Shown here: positions 1 through 10,175 of the stretch, in pieces | Layout of the letters: each line of letters starts with the position of its first letter | How positions within the stretch are numbered: the first letter of the stretch is position 1 | Source of the DNA: Wuchereria bancrofti | Lineage: Eukaryota; Nematoda; Chromadorea; Rhabditida; Onchocercidae | Direction: 5' to 3' | Length of the DNA stretch: 64,000 nucleotides | Assembly: GCA_005281725.1 (NCBI GenBank) | Contig: SSBO01000003.1 | Span: forward strand, 2,965,824 to 3,029,823 | Position numbers and translations under genes: made by a program | Notes under the pieces: model-generated | What the model was told of the DNA's origin: nothing | Databases searched by the model: none | What the model saw: the letters and a program-made list of their open reading frames with translations, nothing else

Positions 1-2750
1 TTTCCTTAAGAAAAAATGAATATCGAATAATAAAAACGTCCATAGAAATTAAAGGATCTCTCGAACAGTTAAAAGATTGAGCTTAAAAAAATAAGAACTT
101 GCGTTTAATTCATAAATTAAAAAATAAAATTCAATACATAATATACGACAATTTTCGAACATATCAGACAACAAAAAAAATTACACAATAAACAAACGCT
201 TATTTTCAAATGCAATTCAAGTACGAAGCTTTTTTAAAGTAAAACTCCTACACTGCACTACCAATTCTTTATGATTTGCCGTTAATTTAATTAAATTTAT
301 TCGAAAACTTCTCTCGTTAAATAAGATTCAGGGAATTCAATGAAGATTAATCTTATTTAAAGAGGAAAATTTTTAAATAAACAAAATTGAGATGAGTCAA
401 AAATTTTCACAAAGAGTACAGCAAGCAAGAACAGATTCAAATTTCACTTCCTAACGCGGTAATTCCAGCAAAGCGGAATCTCTCGAGAAAACGGAAACGG
501 TTGGCAAAGGTGGAACCCGGAAAAATACATCGTTACCGTAAACGAATTCTGGCTGTAAGAGATCGATCCATTGCTACAGCATAAAATATCGTTGAATTCT
601 TCAACTTTAAATATATTTATTTATGGAAATAAACACTTAATAACAATTTAATACAGCGGTAATCTTACTGCAAATAATAAAATTTAATCAAAAGTTTATG
701 CCTAAAAAATTTATGTTTTTGTAAATTTTGCATACTTTAAAATTTTTGCGAATTAATTAAAAAATATAAATATAAAGTTTAAAAATTCTAAAAATTTACT
801 AAATTGTAGTTTAAAATAGCTTTTGAAAAATTATATTTTACATAACTGATATACCATTTATCCCATAATCTACACTTCAACAGTATGAACTTTTTTAAAT
901 GTTAAAAAAGCTTTTAAGTTTATTTATGCATAAAGCTATAATTATGCTTTGTTTTTTTATTCTTACTTTCACAACCATTAATTAGACACTATTAATTATT
1001 ACTGTTCTAGCAGTAAGTCTGTTAAATGAGATAGTTTATAGTTGTTGCTATACTTACTGATAAAAGAATGTTGCTTATCAGTTCAATGCTAACATAGAAA
1101 GCAATGAGAAATGTTTTGTATAATAATAAAAGAATAGAGGGAATCGTAAGTATTATGCAGTAATGTGAGAGATGATAAAAATATGAGAAAGATAAATTAT
1201 GTTTGTATGATATGATATGATATGATGTGATAATGACTGTGATGAAGAAGAGTTGGATATGTCATTAGAGCGAGAAGTTTTAATATTAATGGAATGCAAG
1301 AATTCGTCTCGAAATGACTGCAATGATTGTTATTCATAGTAATTAATTAATTCAATGATTGATTAATGAGAGAGGCGGAATGACAGACATTTTGTAAAGT
1401 GGCAAATAATCATACAATTGAAAGTCTGTAGTAAATTAAATCGATGAAGGAAACGATATGATAAATACAGTTTATCATTTGATTATTGATTTGCTCAGAG
1501 ATGTAAATTAATAAATCGGAAAGATTATGCCATTATCAGATTGACATTTTGAATGAGAATTTAAATTCTGGTAATTTAAATAGACTAAATGGTGTATTCA
1601 ATATAAATAATTGAATTACCCTACCAATATTTTGTTCTTGAATCCGCTCATTTTTTTTTTGAAACATTCAAAATATTGTGATCAAAATTTGAACATCAAA
1701 ATGGATCAAAACGAAACAACAAGTACCCAAATTTCTAGCTCTAAATCTTAATGTAATCGATTCATATTTAACTAAGATTTTCTAAAATTTAAAATTTGTT
1801 GAAGTACTAGATTTCTCACCCAAATTTCTAGATTATGGTTTTAAATTTATTTCTACAATATAAGTTGGGAAAATTTAATTTTAGGATACTGTTAAACTGT
1901 TGGAAAAGAAAGAGTTAAGACAGGTAATGAAATGTATAATTTACATAGATCCTATAGACATGATATTTTCGTGTAAAATATAGTAAATGTTTTCAAAGAC
2001 GATAGAACTGAATAATTGATTTTTACTTAATTACAATTTCAAATTAATTACAGACTAACTAATAGAAGGTGCAAAAGAATTTCAATTTTCAAAAGGTAAC
2101 TATTCATTCTCTTCAGTAATTGTAACTGATTTCTTTACTTCAATTTTATTTGATAAAATGTTAATTATATGATCAAAACATTATTAAAATACATTCATAT
2201 CGCTTTATTTGTAACTTCTCAATCTACGATCAAACAATCTTTTTTTAAAATTTCTGAAAAAAAAAAAATTAAATCACTTGGAATTTTACACCATTCCAGC
2301 CTTCTCAATATTTTTATCAGTATATTATTTGTTATCGTGAATTAAGAATCAGATAGTTTCATAAAGAATTGATAAATTTTATAAACTTTCAGTAAAAAGA
2401 AGGAAAAAAAAGTAAAGAATCTAATGATAAACAGATAAGTAATAAAACATTAGAATTAAAAGCATTAAGTGCAGAATATTTTGCCAAATGATTAAATACA
2501 TTGTTAACAAATGCTTATAATAAATGATTAGACTATCCTGGCACTCTCTAATGTTATATAAATTACAACCAGCTGCTAGCACTTATCATTTCCAATTTTT
2601 CATTTTTATTTTTCTTTACATCAAACAGTTAGTTATTCGAATTTTGAATTGTATTATTACACCTATCTCTTTCTTATTGATCATTTTGCTAATTTTAAAT
2701 TTTGTTAAATGAAATATTCCTACTAAGTACATTTGATAAGGTAAAAATAT
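1..2750. other. Intergenic, no confirmed gene; one GC-richer patch
   Basis: This stretch is AT-rich sequence with homopolymer runs and no convincing exon chain. A GC-richer patch at about 425-600 is open on both strands and has splice-like borders on + (acceptor TTCCAG ending at 467, donor GGCT|GTAAGA near 556); it is treated as a finding. A short acidic, cysteine-containing ORF near 1229-1340 has no splice support. A TATGA microsatellite lies at 1206-1225. The last part contains the 5' flank of the TTR-like gene that starts at 2761. Confidence 0.5.
1206..1225. repeat. TATGA pentanucleotide microsatellite
   Basis: Four perfect TATGA units, followed by degenerate copies to about 1235. Confidence 0.8.
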
Positions 2751-2757
2751 TTTTTAG
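2751..2757 (+). promoter_or_regulatory. Putative trans-splice (spliced leader) acceptor
   Basis: TTTTTAG lies three bases upstream of the ATG at 2761. A 3' splice site this close to the start codon, with no upstream coding exon visible, is typical of nematode spliced-leader addition. It could instead be the acceptor of a non-coding 5' exon. RNA 5' ends would decide. Confidence 0.4.
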
Positions 2758-2760
2758 GGA

Positions 2761-5053
2761 ATGATATTGGTGCATATATTATGCTTATTTCTTCATTTAG
2801 TTATTGGTGATCAGATAAAATTTGCTGAAAAAATTTCAACTCATTCAACAGCTGTAAAAGGTATTTTGCTCTGCGGGAATACATCAGCTAACGATGTGAA
2901 AGTGAAATTATTCCGGAAAGCAAGTGATGGTATGCAAAAGATATATAAGTTATTTCTTATTAACCTTTGATATTACTAACTATAGAAATGGATAGCATAA
3001 TATTACAAAGGTCAAATGTATAGAAAGGTCAAATGTGTAAACATGGAAAGATTGTATCACAGCAACTAAAAATTATAAAACAATTAAAAATTGTTATTCA
3101 TAACTGTTATAGCGTTTCGTCTTCAGTCAAATTACGAAGTAATTAAAAATTATTCAAACAAAAATATATTTTTTTTAATTTCTAGCTTAAATGAGACAAT
3201 TAATTGCAAGAATTATTTAGAGAAAATTGAATAGCAAGCTTAAAGGAAAAAATTAAGATAATTGAGAAAAAATCCTATAGTAAAAATTTAATGAAATAAT
3301 TACTTAAAAATGTTTAAATTAATTATTCAAACCAGCATTCCATTATTTGAGTGATTAATTGAAATGTTTTAAACTAAATTGTGTTTCAATTTTTAAACAA
3401 TTATTATTTGATCATTTTTATGATACAGTCTTGCATTTGATATATAATAATTTTATGCTCTATGTCTTTTAGATAATTATAATTATTCGTCGTTGAAAAG
3501 TTGATTTTAAAAAAATTTCAAAAGTATGAAATTTGATTTAAAAAAAAAGTAGCTTTTAGATATTGGCGAAGTTCTGTCAACCGATCAAACAACATTGAAC
3601 GGACATTTTCAAATTAAAGGTGACACAGTTGGTCGAACAGAGCAAGACATTGAGCCAGTGATTAGATTTTATCATCGATGTGATGATGATTTGAAAAAAG
3701 ATCTTAAGAAGGTTATTTTTAATAAATATTTTGAGATGGAATTAAAAAATTATAAATAGTATCAGATTTTAATTAGCACTAACTCAAATTAATTTTTTTG
3801 ATTCAATTTGAAAAACTAAAAAATTAACAGTGACAAATATCTAGATTTTAAAACTTCTCTGCTTTTTTCAAATAGTAAAATATTTCAAAAATTCACTAAA
3901 CTTCACATTTCAAAACTTAATTGCTTGAAATACAGTCATCTAATAGAGCTATGCGTCTTTTCGATAATTACTTATGATGATTAATAGCTTCTTAGCTAAA
4001 ATTAGAAAATAATTTTATAAAATAGCAAACATAAACTAAGTTTAAAATTTAAAAGATTGGATCAAAATAGGTTGGTTATCGAACATTTGCCATAAGTTAT
4101 CCTAAAGAATACGTAACGATCGGCAAAGTACCGAGGAAACAATTCGATATTGGTAAATTAAATTTGCAGGTTTGTTTATTCATCAAAATTTATTTTTGGC
4201 ATTTACTGAATAAATACGTGTGTAAATAGTTAAATTTATTTTTTTAATATGATTTGCAAATTTAATCTAATAGTGATAATATCACAGTGATTGTGTTATT
4301 TGATCGATTGATTATTCGTCATTATCACTTAATTATTGCCAATCGTAATGCTTCATTTAGCATCACTAAATAAATGACAAAATTATGAAAATTATTCTGA
4401 CTTATTCTAAAAACATTGCAAATTGTTAACAGAGATTCGTAATTACATAAGTGTTAATTAACTGATAAAAACGATGAAATGACATTTGAATTCATTTAGG
4501 AAAATTTCAACGCTAATATATAATTGTATTTTATGTCTAAAACAACTCTAATACTTCCTTTCATTGTTTCCTCTTAACAATTTCTGACCTTTAGCCTTTA
4601 GCTTTGAAATAAGTTTTGGATATTTTTCATCAATTACTAGGCTCTGTAAAATAGAATATAGAAGAAAAGAATGTTTGAATGCATAGCAAAATTCGCACCT
4701 GAATATTCCATTATTATTTTTTTTCATAAAATTAAGGATGAGTTTGTTTGTTTTTTTCAAGTTAGCAAATCTAAAATTCGCTTTTTTCTTCTTTGTTTAT
4801 TTTACAAAGATTATTTCAACCTTTTTTGTTTCATAATTGCTCCATTTCCTAATTGTTTTTTAAACTAAAAAAGTTATTAAATTAATTTTTTTTCATTTTT
4901 TTTCGAAAAATTATAAGTAAATTATTGAAAAATTTACTTTATACGACGAAGAAATCTGTAACTTTTCAGTGCCATAATTAATAATTTTGCTAAAATGTTT
5001 TTTTGCAGATAATATATCCGAGAGAAAGTCGTGATATGAAATTTGTCGATTAG
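2761..5053 (+). CDS. Transthyretin-like (TTR-like) secreted protein, 4 exons
   Basis: Exons are 2761-2929, 3560-3711, 4071-4169 and 5009-5053. They join in frame (phases 1, 0, 0) to about 154 residues, the usual size of nematode TTR-like proteins. Residues 1-16 form a hydrophobic signal peptide (MILVHILCLFLHLVIG). The domain starts VKGILLCG, followed by DVKVKLFRK, the strand GHFQIKG, the conserved YHRC, and the ending FDIGKLNLQ then IYPRESRD. Only two cysteines remain in the mature protein (LLCG and YHRC), which probably pair. The start is the only ATG after the TTTTTAG acceptor. The gene converges on another TTR-like gene 560 bp downstream. Members are extracellular; some act in clearance of dying cells or neuronal development in C. 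elegans, but the ligand of this one is unknown. The protein differs clearly from its neighbour, so the pair is not a recent duplicate. Confidence 0.9.
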
Positions 5054-5099
5054 TATATAAATTTGATTAATACTTGCTTTTTACTCGAATCTGTTTGCA

Positions 5100-5105
5100 A
5101 ATAAA
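5100..5105 (+). promoter_or_regulatory. Polyadenylation signal AATAAA
   Basis: Canonical hexamer 46 bases after the stop codon of the TTR-like gene ending at 5053. Confidence 0.55.
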
Positions 5106-5333
5106 AAAATTTTATAATTTAAAACTAGCATTAATTGCAATACTATTATAACAATTTAAAATGCATATTTAAGATTTAACATAAAGAGAATAAAATTTGT
5201 AAATTGTAAAATAAGAAATTAAATTCAAAAGAAAAAAACCACTTCAAAATGGCGAACTACTTGTATGTTATGATAATAATAAAATAAAATAATAATTATC
5301 TAATTTTATCATTGATAAGCCTACAACTATGTT

Positions 5334-5404
5334 TGTATGTGTGTATGTGTGCGTGTACGTGTCTGTGCGTGTGTGCGTGTGTCTGTGCGTGTGTGTGTAC
5401 GTAT
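5334..5404. repeat. GT/GC-rich dinucleotide microsatellite
   Basis: Imperfect (GT)n with TGCG and TACG interruptions. The open frame through it (MFVCVYVCV...) is a by-product of the repeat and is not treated as a gene. Confidence 0.85.
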
Positions 5405-5612
5405 ATTTACGCACATCGCACATTATACATTTATCATTGAAGATTATTATGCTGTATCATTATCATATATCATTGATTATGATAATATATTTTGATCAAT
5501 TAATTATTCCAAAATAATTCATAGCTTTTTTTCAAGAAGAAGAAGGAACAATTTAAAATGATTGAAATGAAATTTTATAGTTATAAAACTAGGAGTAACA
5601 AATATATTAAAA

Positions 5613-6548
5613 TTAATGTAAGCATTCTCGTCCTTCGTCCTCAAAATGTCCTTGCAAATTTAATACACCAATATCAATCCATTGCTCTGATTTTGGTTCG
5701 CCATTATGAATAAATTTTTTTGGTATTTTAAATGTTATTTTACGTTGACACGGCTAAAATAAACAAATTTGTTGTCTCGTATAGAATAATCGTTGATGAA
5801 TGTATGAAATATATCACAAAACAATGGTAATTTTTAATATTTCATTTGAAAAAAAAATTTTCTTTTAGTATTTTTTATTTCTAATAGAATATTTCCTTTA
5901 AAAAAAAAAGCAAAAAAGATAAACAAAACTATTAATCCATCCTGACAATCGGTCCATACGTATAGCACTGGATCAATGTCTGTTAGTTCACGTGTACTTC
6001 CGTTTAATTCAAATTTTCCATTCGCATCAACTATTTTCTCATCAAGCGTATCATCAGGATCAGGACCTAAATTTTTAATGCAAAATGAACAGAAATAATT
6101 TATAAACTTGAAAATTGAGATGATTATCCTTTTTTTTGAAAGAAATTTTACGTAATAATGAAATATTTTTCTTTCAAATTTATATTTATAACTATTTATA
6201 GATAGTTTATAAACATAAAAATCTAGTCTTATAGTTTATAGTTTTCCTGCATTCTACGTTAAATTCATAGATGGTCAGTTGAAACATACATTAAATTTAT
6301 AGGTAACAAAAAAAAATTCATACGATCAGTTGAAAGTTTTTTGAGTGTTACATTCTTTTCTAATAATCTCGGGTAAGTTTACAAGGCTACAAACCTGTAT
6401 CAATATCGACAATACCAACTTTAGTTTGATTAGCCGGTGCTGAACCACACAATAATTGCCCACGTACCGCAACACCTTGCTTTCTTATTGCGCTAACATT
6501 GATTATCAGTGCAAGTGATAAGATTAATGACGTACACCATGTAAACAT
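5613..6548 (-). CDS. Transthyretin-like (TTR-like) secreted protein, 3 exons
   Basis: Exons in transcript order are 6548-6395, 6066-5930 and 5753-5613. Phases 1 and 0 join them to 143 residues. The signal peptide covers residues 1-20 (MFTWCTSLILSLALIINVSA). The mature protein starts IRKQGVAVRGQLLCGSAPAN, the family's hallmark opening. Further family blocks are DTGPDPDD, the strand GKFELNG, IDPVLYVWTDC, PCQRKITFKIP and WIDIGVLNLQG. Cysteines at LLCG, TDC, PC and the C-terminal EC fit the two disulphides common in the family. The usual tyrosine-histidine before the second cysteine is replaced by WTDC. This is the most canonical TTR-like gene in the window. The intron positions (phase 1 after the second strand, phase 0 after the second cysteine) match those of the neighbouring + strand gene, which supports both models. 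Confidence 0.95.
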
Positions 6549-8354
6549 TTTTCAATTATGAACTAAAATTTGTCCTTTGTTTTTAGCACAAACGTGACGT
6601 GACGCCAATATTTAAGCGTTATTGTAGAGTTTTCAGTTACGTTTAATTTATTTGACGTATGTAAAGAAATTCGATTGATAATTGCAACTTTATTCTCTCA
6701 TAAATCAAAAATGAACTAAATAATTTTTATATTAGAAAAAAAGGAAAAAGCATCAATGAGTAGCATTTCATTAAAAAACTTGTTTTAATAAAATTTCAAT
6801 AATTACTGAGATGATACGACAAGTTTGACATAAACTATGGATGATAAATAAAATGGTGGTGAAATTGGAAAAGAAGAAAATGAGAAAAACCTAAGAAATA
6901 ATTTTAATTAATTCATATTAATATTATTTTAAATCACCATAATAATATTGTTGTTATTATCATATATTTTCATTTATAATTAATTAAATGATAACGAAGA
7001 AAATATTAGCAACAGCTAACCAATATAGCAATATGAACGAAAGAGAATGAAAAAAATTCAGAATTCTGGTTGGGATCAGAATTTGAGATCAAAATTGAGG
7101 ATTACTTAATTAATGATTGAGAAGGATGGGAATGGGAGAGAAAATAAACTGAATGAAATATGATAACGCAGCTGTTGTTAAATGATAACACAATCTAAGT
7201 AAATCCTTTTTCCTTCCTCTAATATTGTCCATTTCAAAAAAAAAAAATTTTAACAAAATATTTCAATAATTAATTTCATTTAGATGTTTATTTCGTATTT
7301 AATATTGCAATAATAGAATTTCATTTAATATTAGTATGTGAAGATTTGATATTAATTATAATTTAATTTGATATTGGGATTGAAAGATTTGCTGTTAATT
7401 GTGATTTGAATTTAAGATTAGCAAAATTAGTGTTTTTAACGATTAATACAAGTAAAAAAGCCTAATATTTTTAAAATTTAAATGAATGAAAAGTTTGTAG
7501 TTAAAATCAATTTCTTTTAAGAGAACAAAAATTTGATCAAATGATGAGTTCATTAATTTACTTAAATAAACAGTTTTAAAAAGTTTGCATTTGGAGATAT
7601 ATTTGAAAACGTAAGATAAAAATTTTAGTATTTAAAAAAAAATTTTTTTTTCAGAAATCAAACATTATCACTTTAATATTTGCCGGAATAATCAGTGAAT
7701 AGCATTTCAGAATTGGAAAAAATGAAGCCTCAAATGTTGATAATTTTAAATTTCAGTAACAACCACTTTGACAATGGTTTATTTTAACCAATTTGTGCTT
7801 ATTAATTCATGCTTATTTATACGCAATCACGTATAATAACGTGTATTCCAATTTTGTTCACACAACGGATTACGTTCATATGATTAATGCTTCACGTGAG
7901 TGCGTCATGAAATACCTCGTATCTTCATTTCTTCCACAAGTTTTTATGATTAAATATGTGAAAATTTCACGTAAGTACACATAACGTCTTTGTTATTTCT
8001 ATTTCTGCGTGTCATACATACGCATACTTTGCTTCAATTATAAAAGAAAACGAAATAATTATACAAAATGAAATAAAATAATTGTGAAAAATGAAATACA
8101 TTATGCAAGAAACTTTTCAATACATAATTAAGAATACTTTGAATTAATTGAAACGAAGTAAAACAAACAAAAAAAAAAAGAAAAAAAACGGAACAAAAAT
8201 TAGAGAGTTGAAAAGAATTTGATAAAAGAGATCATATGATTACGATAGATTTAAATGAAAGAATGAAACTGATAACAGAATACATTTCAATTCATTATCA
8301 TATCACTGTTCAATTGATAGTTTTTCCTTATTGAAAAGTTTCGTTTTTTGTCCC
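6549..8354. other. Intergenic, no gene recognised
   Basis: The region includes the 5' flank of the minus-strand TTR-like gene. The + strand frame at 7793-7984 ends beside donor-like sites (CAC|GTGAGT near 7894 and CAC|GTAAGT near 7972), but it has no family resemblance and no partner exons. ACGTG or ACGTA cores recur at about 7830-7975. Confidence 0.5.
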
Positions 8355-8360
8355 TTTATT
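8355..8360 (-). promoter_or_regulatory. Polyadenylation signal (AATAAA on minus)
   Basis: TTTATT on + gives AATAAA on -, 28 bases past the stop at 8388. It supports reading 8388-8504 as a 3'-terminal exon. Confidence 0.5.
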
Positions 8361-8387
8361 TTTCAAAGTAGTTTAATAAATTGTCGA

Positions 8388-9355
8388 TTATTTCTTCTCA
8401 TTATCATTTCTACTTTGTTGATTTTGTTTCTTTCGTAAATTATTCACTTCTTGATCTTCCAACTTATCAGCAACTGCTGCGCTATAAACATCTTTTTGTC
8501 CTTCCTGCAAAAGTAGTGGGGAAAAAAAACAAGAGAAAATGATGATGGAAATACAAAATTATAAAATCTGACTTTCAATATAATTTTGTTAACACTAAAT
8601 ATTTATATTCACTTTTTTTTATTACTTTTTATTATTTTAACTTTTATTCAATTCATTATCATACTTTTATTTACTTATTTTTTTAAATGAGCAATATTTT
8701 TATACGCAATACGTAATATACGTAACAGCACGTAATATTTTTCAATGACTAATATTTTTTATTAAGTAATGATAAATAATATTTTATGATAAGTTATGCT
8801 AAAATATTTTTATAATATCACAAAATGATAATATCTCAACAAAGATCTTTTATTATCATTCAAATTATCATATAAGGTTTCAATTCTTAGTATATTTTAT
8901 TAATCAAAATATATTCCGAAACTGAGATATTCGAATGATAATAAAGATAAACAAATCATTGATAAATTATTTTCAAACTACACAAATGCGAATTAATTTA
9001 CCAATATTATTTAAATATAATTTATTAATACTACGCATTAATTTATTAATAGAAAATCTATTCTTCAATAGCTAGCATGCATTGACATTATTTTCTTAGC
9101 TTATTTCAATCATTCCGGAAAATCATTCCGGAAAATATTTCGCCATATATGCATAAATTTATTTCTGATCACTAAAATAAACCGAATAATTAGATTATTT
9201 GCTAAGAATTGCAACTCACCGATGTTACAGAAAATTTTTTCATCAATTTCTCTTGTGATTCGGCTTCTGCTTGAGTGCTAAATCGACGATGGATCTTGCC
9301 GGATGCAATTAAATGCATTGGATGCATTGGTTCAACAGTTAATGAATGTCGGTGA
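8388..9355 (-). CDS. 3' end of an unrecognised gene, last two exons
   Basis: The penultimate exon is 9355-9220 (acceptor TTTTAG, donor TCG|GTGAGT). The last exon is 8504-8388 (acceptor TTTTGCAG, stop TAA). They join in phase 0 and give 83 residues. The first includes HPMHLIASGKIHRRFSTQ and AEAESQEKLMKKFS; the second is a charged, glutamine- and lysine-rich tail ending NDNEKK. The first exon opens in phase 2, so at least one upstream coding exon is missing from this model. I could not place it in the AT-rich sequence above 9400; a long intron is likely. There is no signal peptide or membrane segment in the visible part. I do not recognise the family. The strong splice sites and a well-placed poly(A) signal argue for a real gene end. 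A degenerate copy of the HPMHLIASGKIHRRF-coding stretch lies at 9636-9678. Confidence 0.5.
8717..8742. promoter_or_regulatory. Three clustered ACGTAA motifs
   Basis: ACGTAAT, ACGTAAC and ACGTAAT occur within about 27 bases, inside the intron of the minus-strand partial gene. ACGT cores are typical bZIP targets. A regulatory role is inference. Confidence 0.25.
8845..8955. repeat. Imperfect inverted repeat (about 40-bp arms)
   Basis: The left arm near 8846-8885 (ATCTTTTATTATCATTC...) pairs imperfectly with the reverse complement of the right arm near 8915-8950 (GAATGATAATAAAGAT). It lies in the intron of the partial gene. It may be a small foldback relic. Confidence 0.4.
9108..9133. repeat. 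13-bp tandem duplication around TTCCGGAA
   Basis: AATCATTCCGGAA occurs twice in immediate succession. Each copy carries the 8-bp palindrome TTCCGGAA, which contains an ETS-like GGAA core. Confidence 0.6.
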
Positions 9356-9635
9356 CTAAAATTTTAACATAATAATTTTATTGAAAAGTTTAAATTTCAT
9401 TTATTTAAGTTGAATAACAAAGGTTGACAATTTTTATCATTTTTTTTTTTGATTTTTAATGAAATGCTTCATTCATCCAAAAATATTTTCAAAATTAACT
9501 TTTTCTTTTTGATATATAAAAACAAACAAATGAAAAAAAAATTTAATTTTTTCTTTTTTTTTTGTTCTTTGAAAAGGAAACCAATAATATAAATGGTCAA
9601 AATCAGTAAGTAAATATATTTTATTGAAGGTAATT

Positions 9636-9678
9636 AAATCGATGATGTATTTTGCCGGAAACAATTAAATGCATTGGA
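9636..9678 (-). pseudogene. Degenerate copy of part of the neighbouring exon
   Basis: These 43 bases match 9280-9322 at about 38 of 43 positions. On the minus strand they read PMHLIVSGKIHHRF against PMHLIASGKIHRRF in the intact exon, then stop (NYLQ, TAA). A TTTAG acceptor-like site lies about 30 bases upstream. It could be an exon-duplication relic or an alternative terminal exon. Confidence 0.45.
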
Positions 9679-10085
9679 ATATTTTCGAAATCATAGAAGA
9701 CAAAAAGGAACTAAATGTTTTCATAAAATTTATAGTTATTGTGAAATTAAATATCGGAAAATACTTTTAGAAATTTTTTGCAACAATATTTTAATATTTG
9801 AATTGCAAATTTATCATAAAAATTAGAGATTATTTATTGTGATAAGAAAAGAAAAAAAAAATGCAAACTGTTGAATGATGATAACAAACATACCAATTGT
9901 CAACATCGTTTTGTGATGAGGCAGCAGACATATGCAAATCTTTTTGTTGTTATCACTGAAGTGTTAGTTTTTAATTTGCAAATATTTCAATGTCTTTTTT
10001 TTAATCCTGAAATTAAATTGAAATCTTTGCAAAGAAGGATAAGAGTAAAAACAAATGTATAACAATATGGAATTTCCGGAATAAA

Positions 10086-10175
10086 TCTAACTTACATATT
10101 ATCTTATAATAAATGTCGTATGATAATATATATTATCTTATGATAAATGGAATTATATTATCATATGATAAATCT
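10086..10175. repeat. AT-rich palindrome cluster
   Basis: It contains perfect palindromes ATAATATATATTAT and TTATCATATGATAA plus repeated ATTATCTTAT/ATGATAAAT units. It can form cruciform or hairpin structures. Confidence 0.5.

Larger units (their letters stand above)
5054..5612. other. Intergenic between convergent TTR-like genes
   Basis: This is the shared 3' flank of two tail-to-tail genes. It holds a polyadenylation signal for the + gene and a GT-rich microsatellite. No further gene is seen. Confidence 0.7.

Noticed and set aside
1229..1340. Short acidic, Cys-containing frame (DNDCDEEELDMSL...) after the TATGA repeat
   Set aside because: Only about 38 codons, with no acceptor or donor, and the opposite strand is equally open. 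Left as possible chance.
5329..5517. Open frame with repeated VCVYVCV residues
   Set aside because: It is produced entirely by the GT microsatellite.
7793..7984. + strand frame with two strong donor-like sites
   Set aside because: No homologous motif and no downstream exon; kept only as a note in the intergenic entry.
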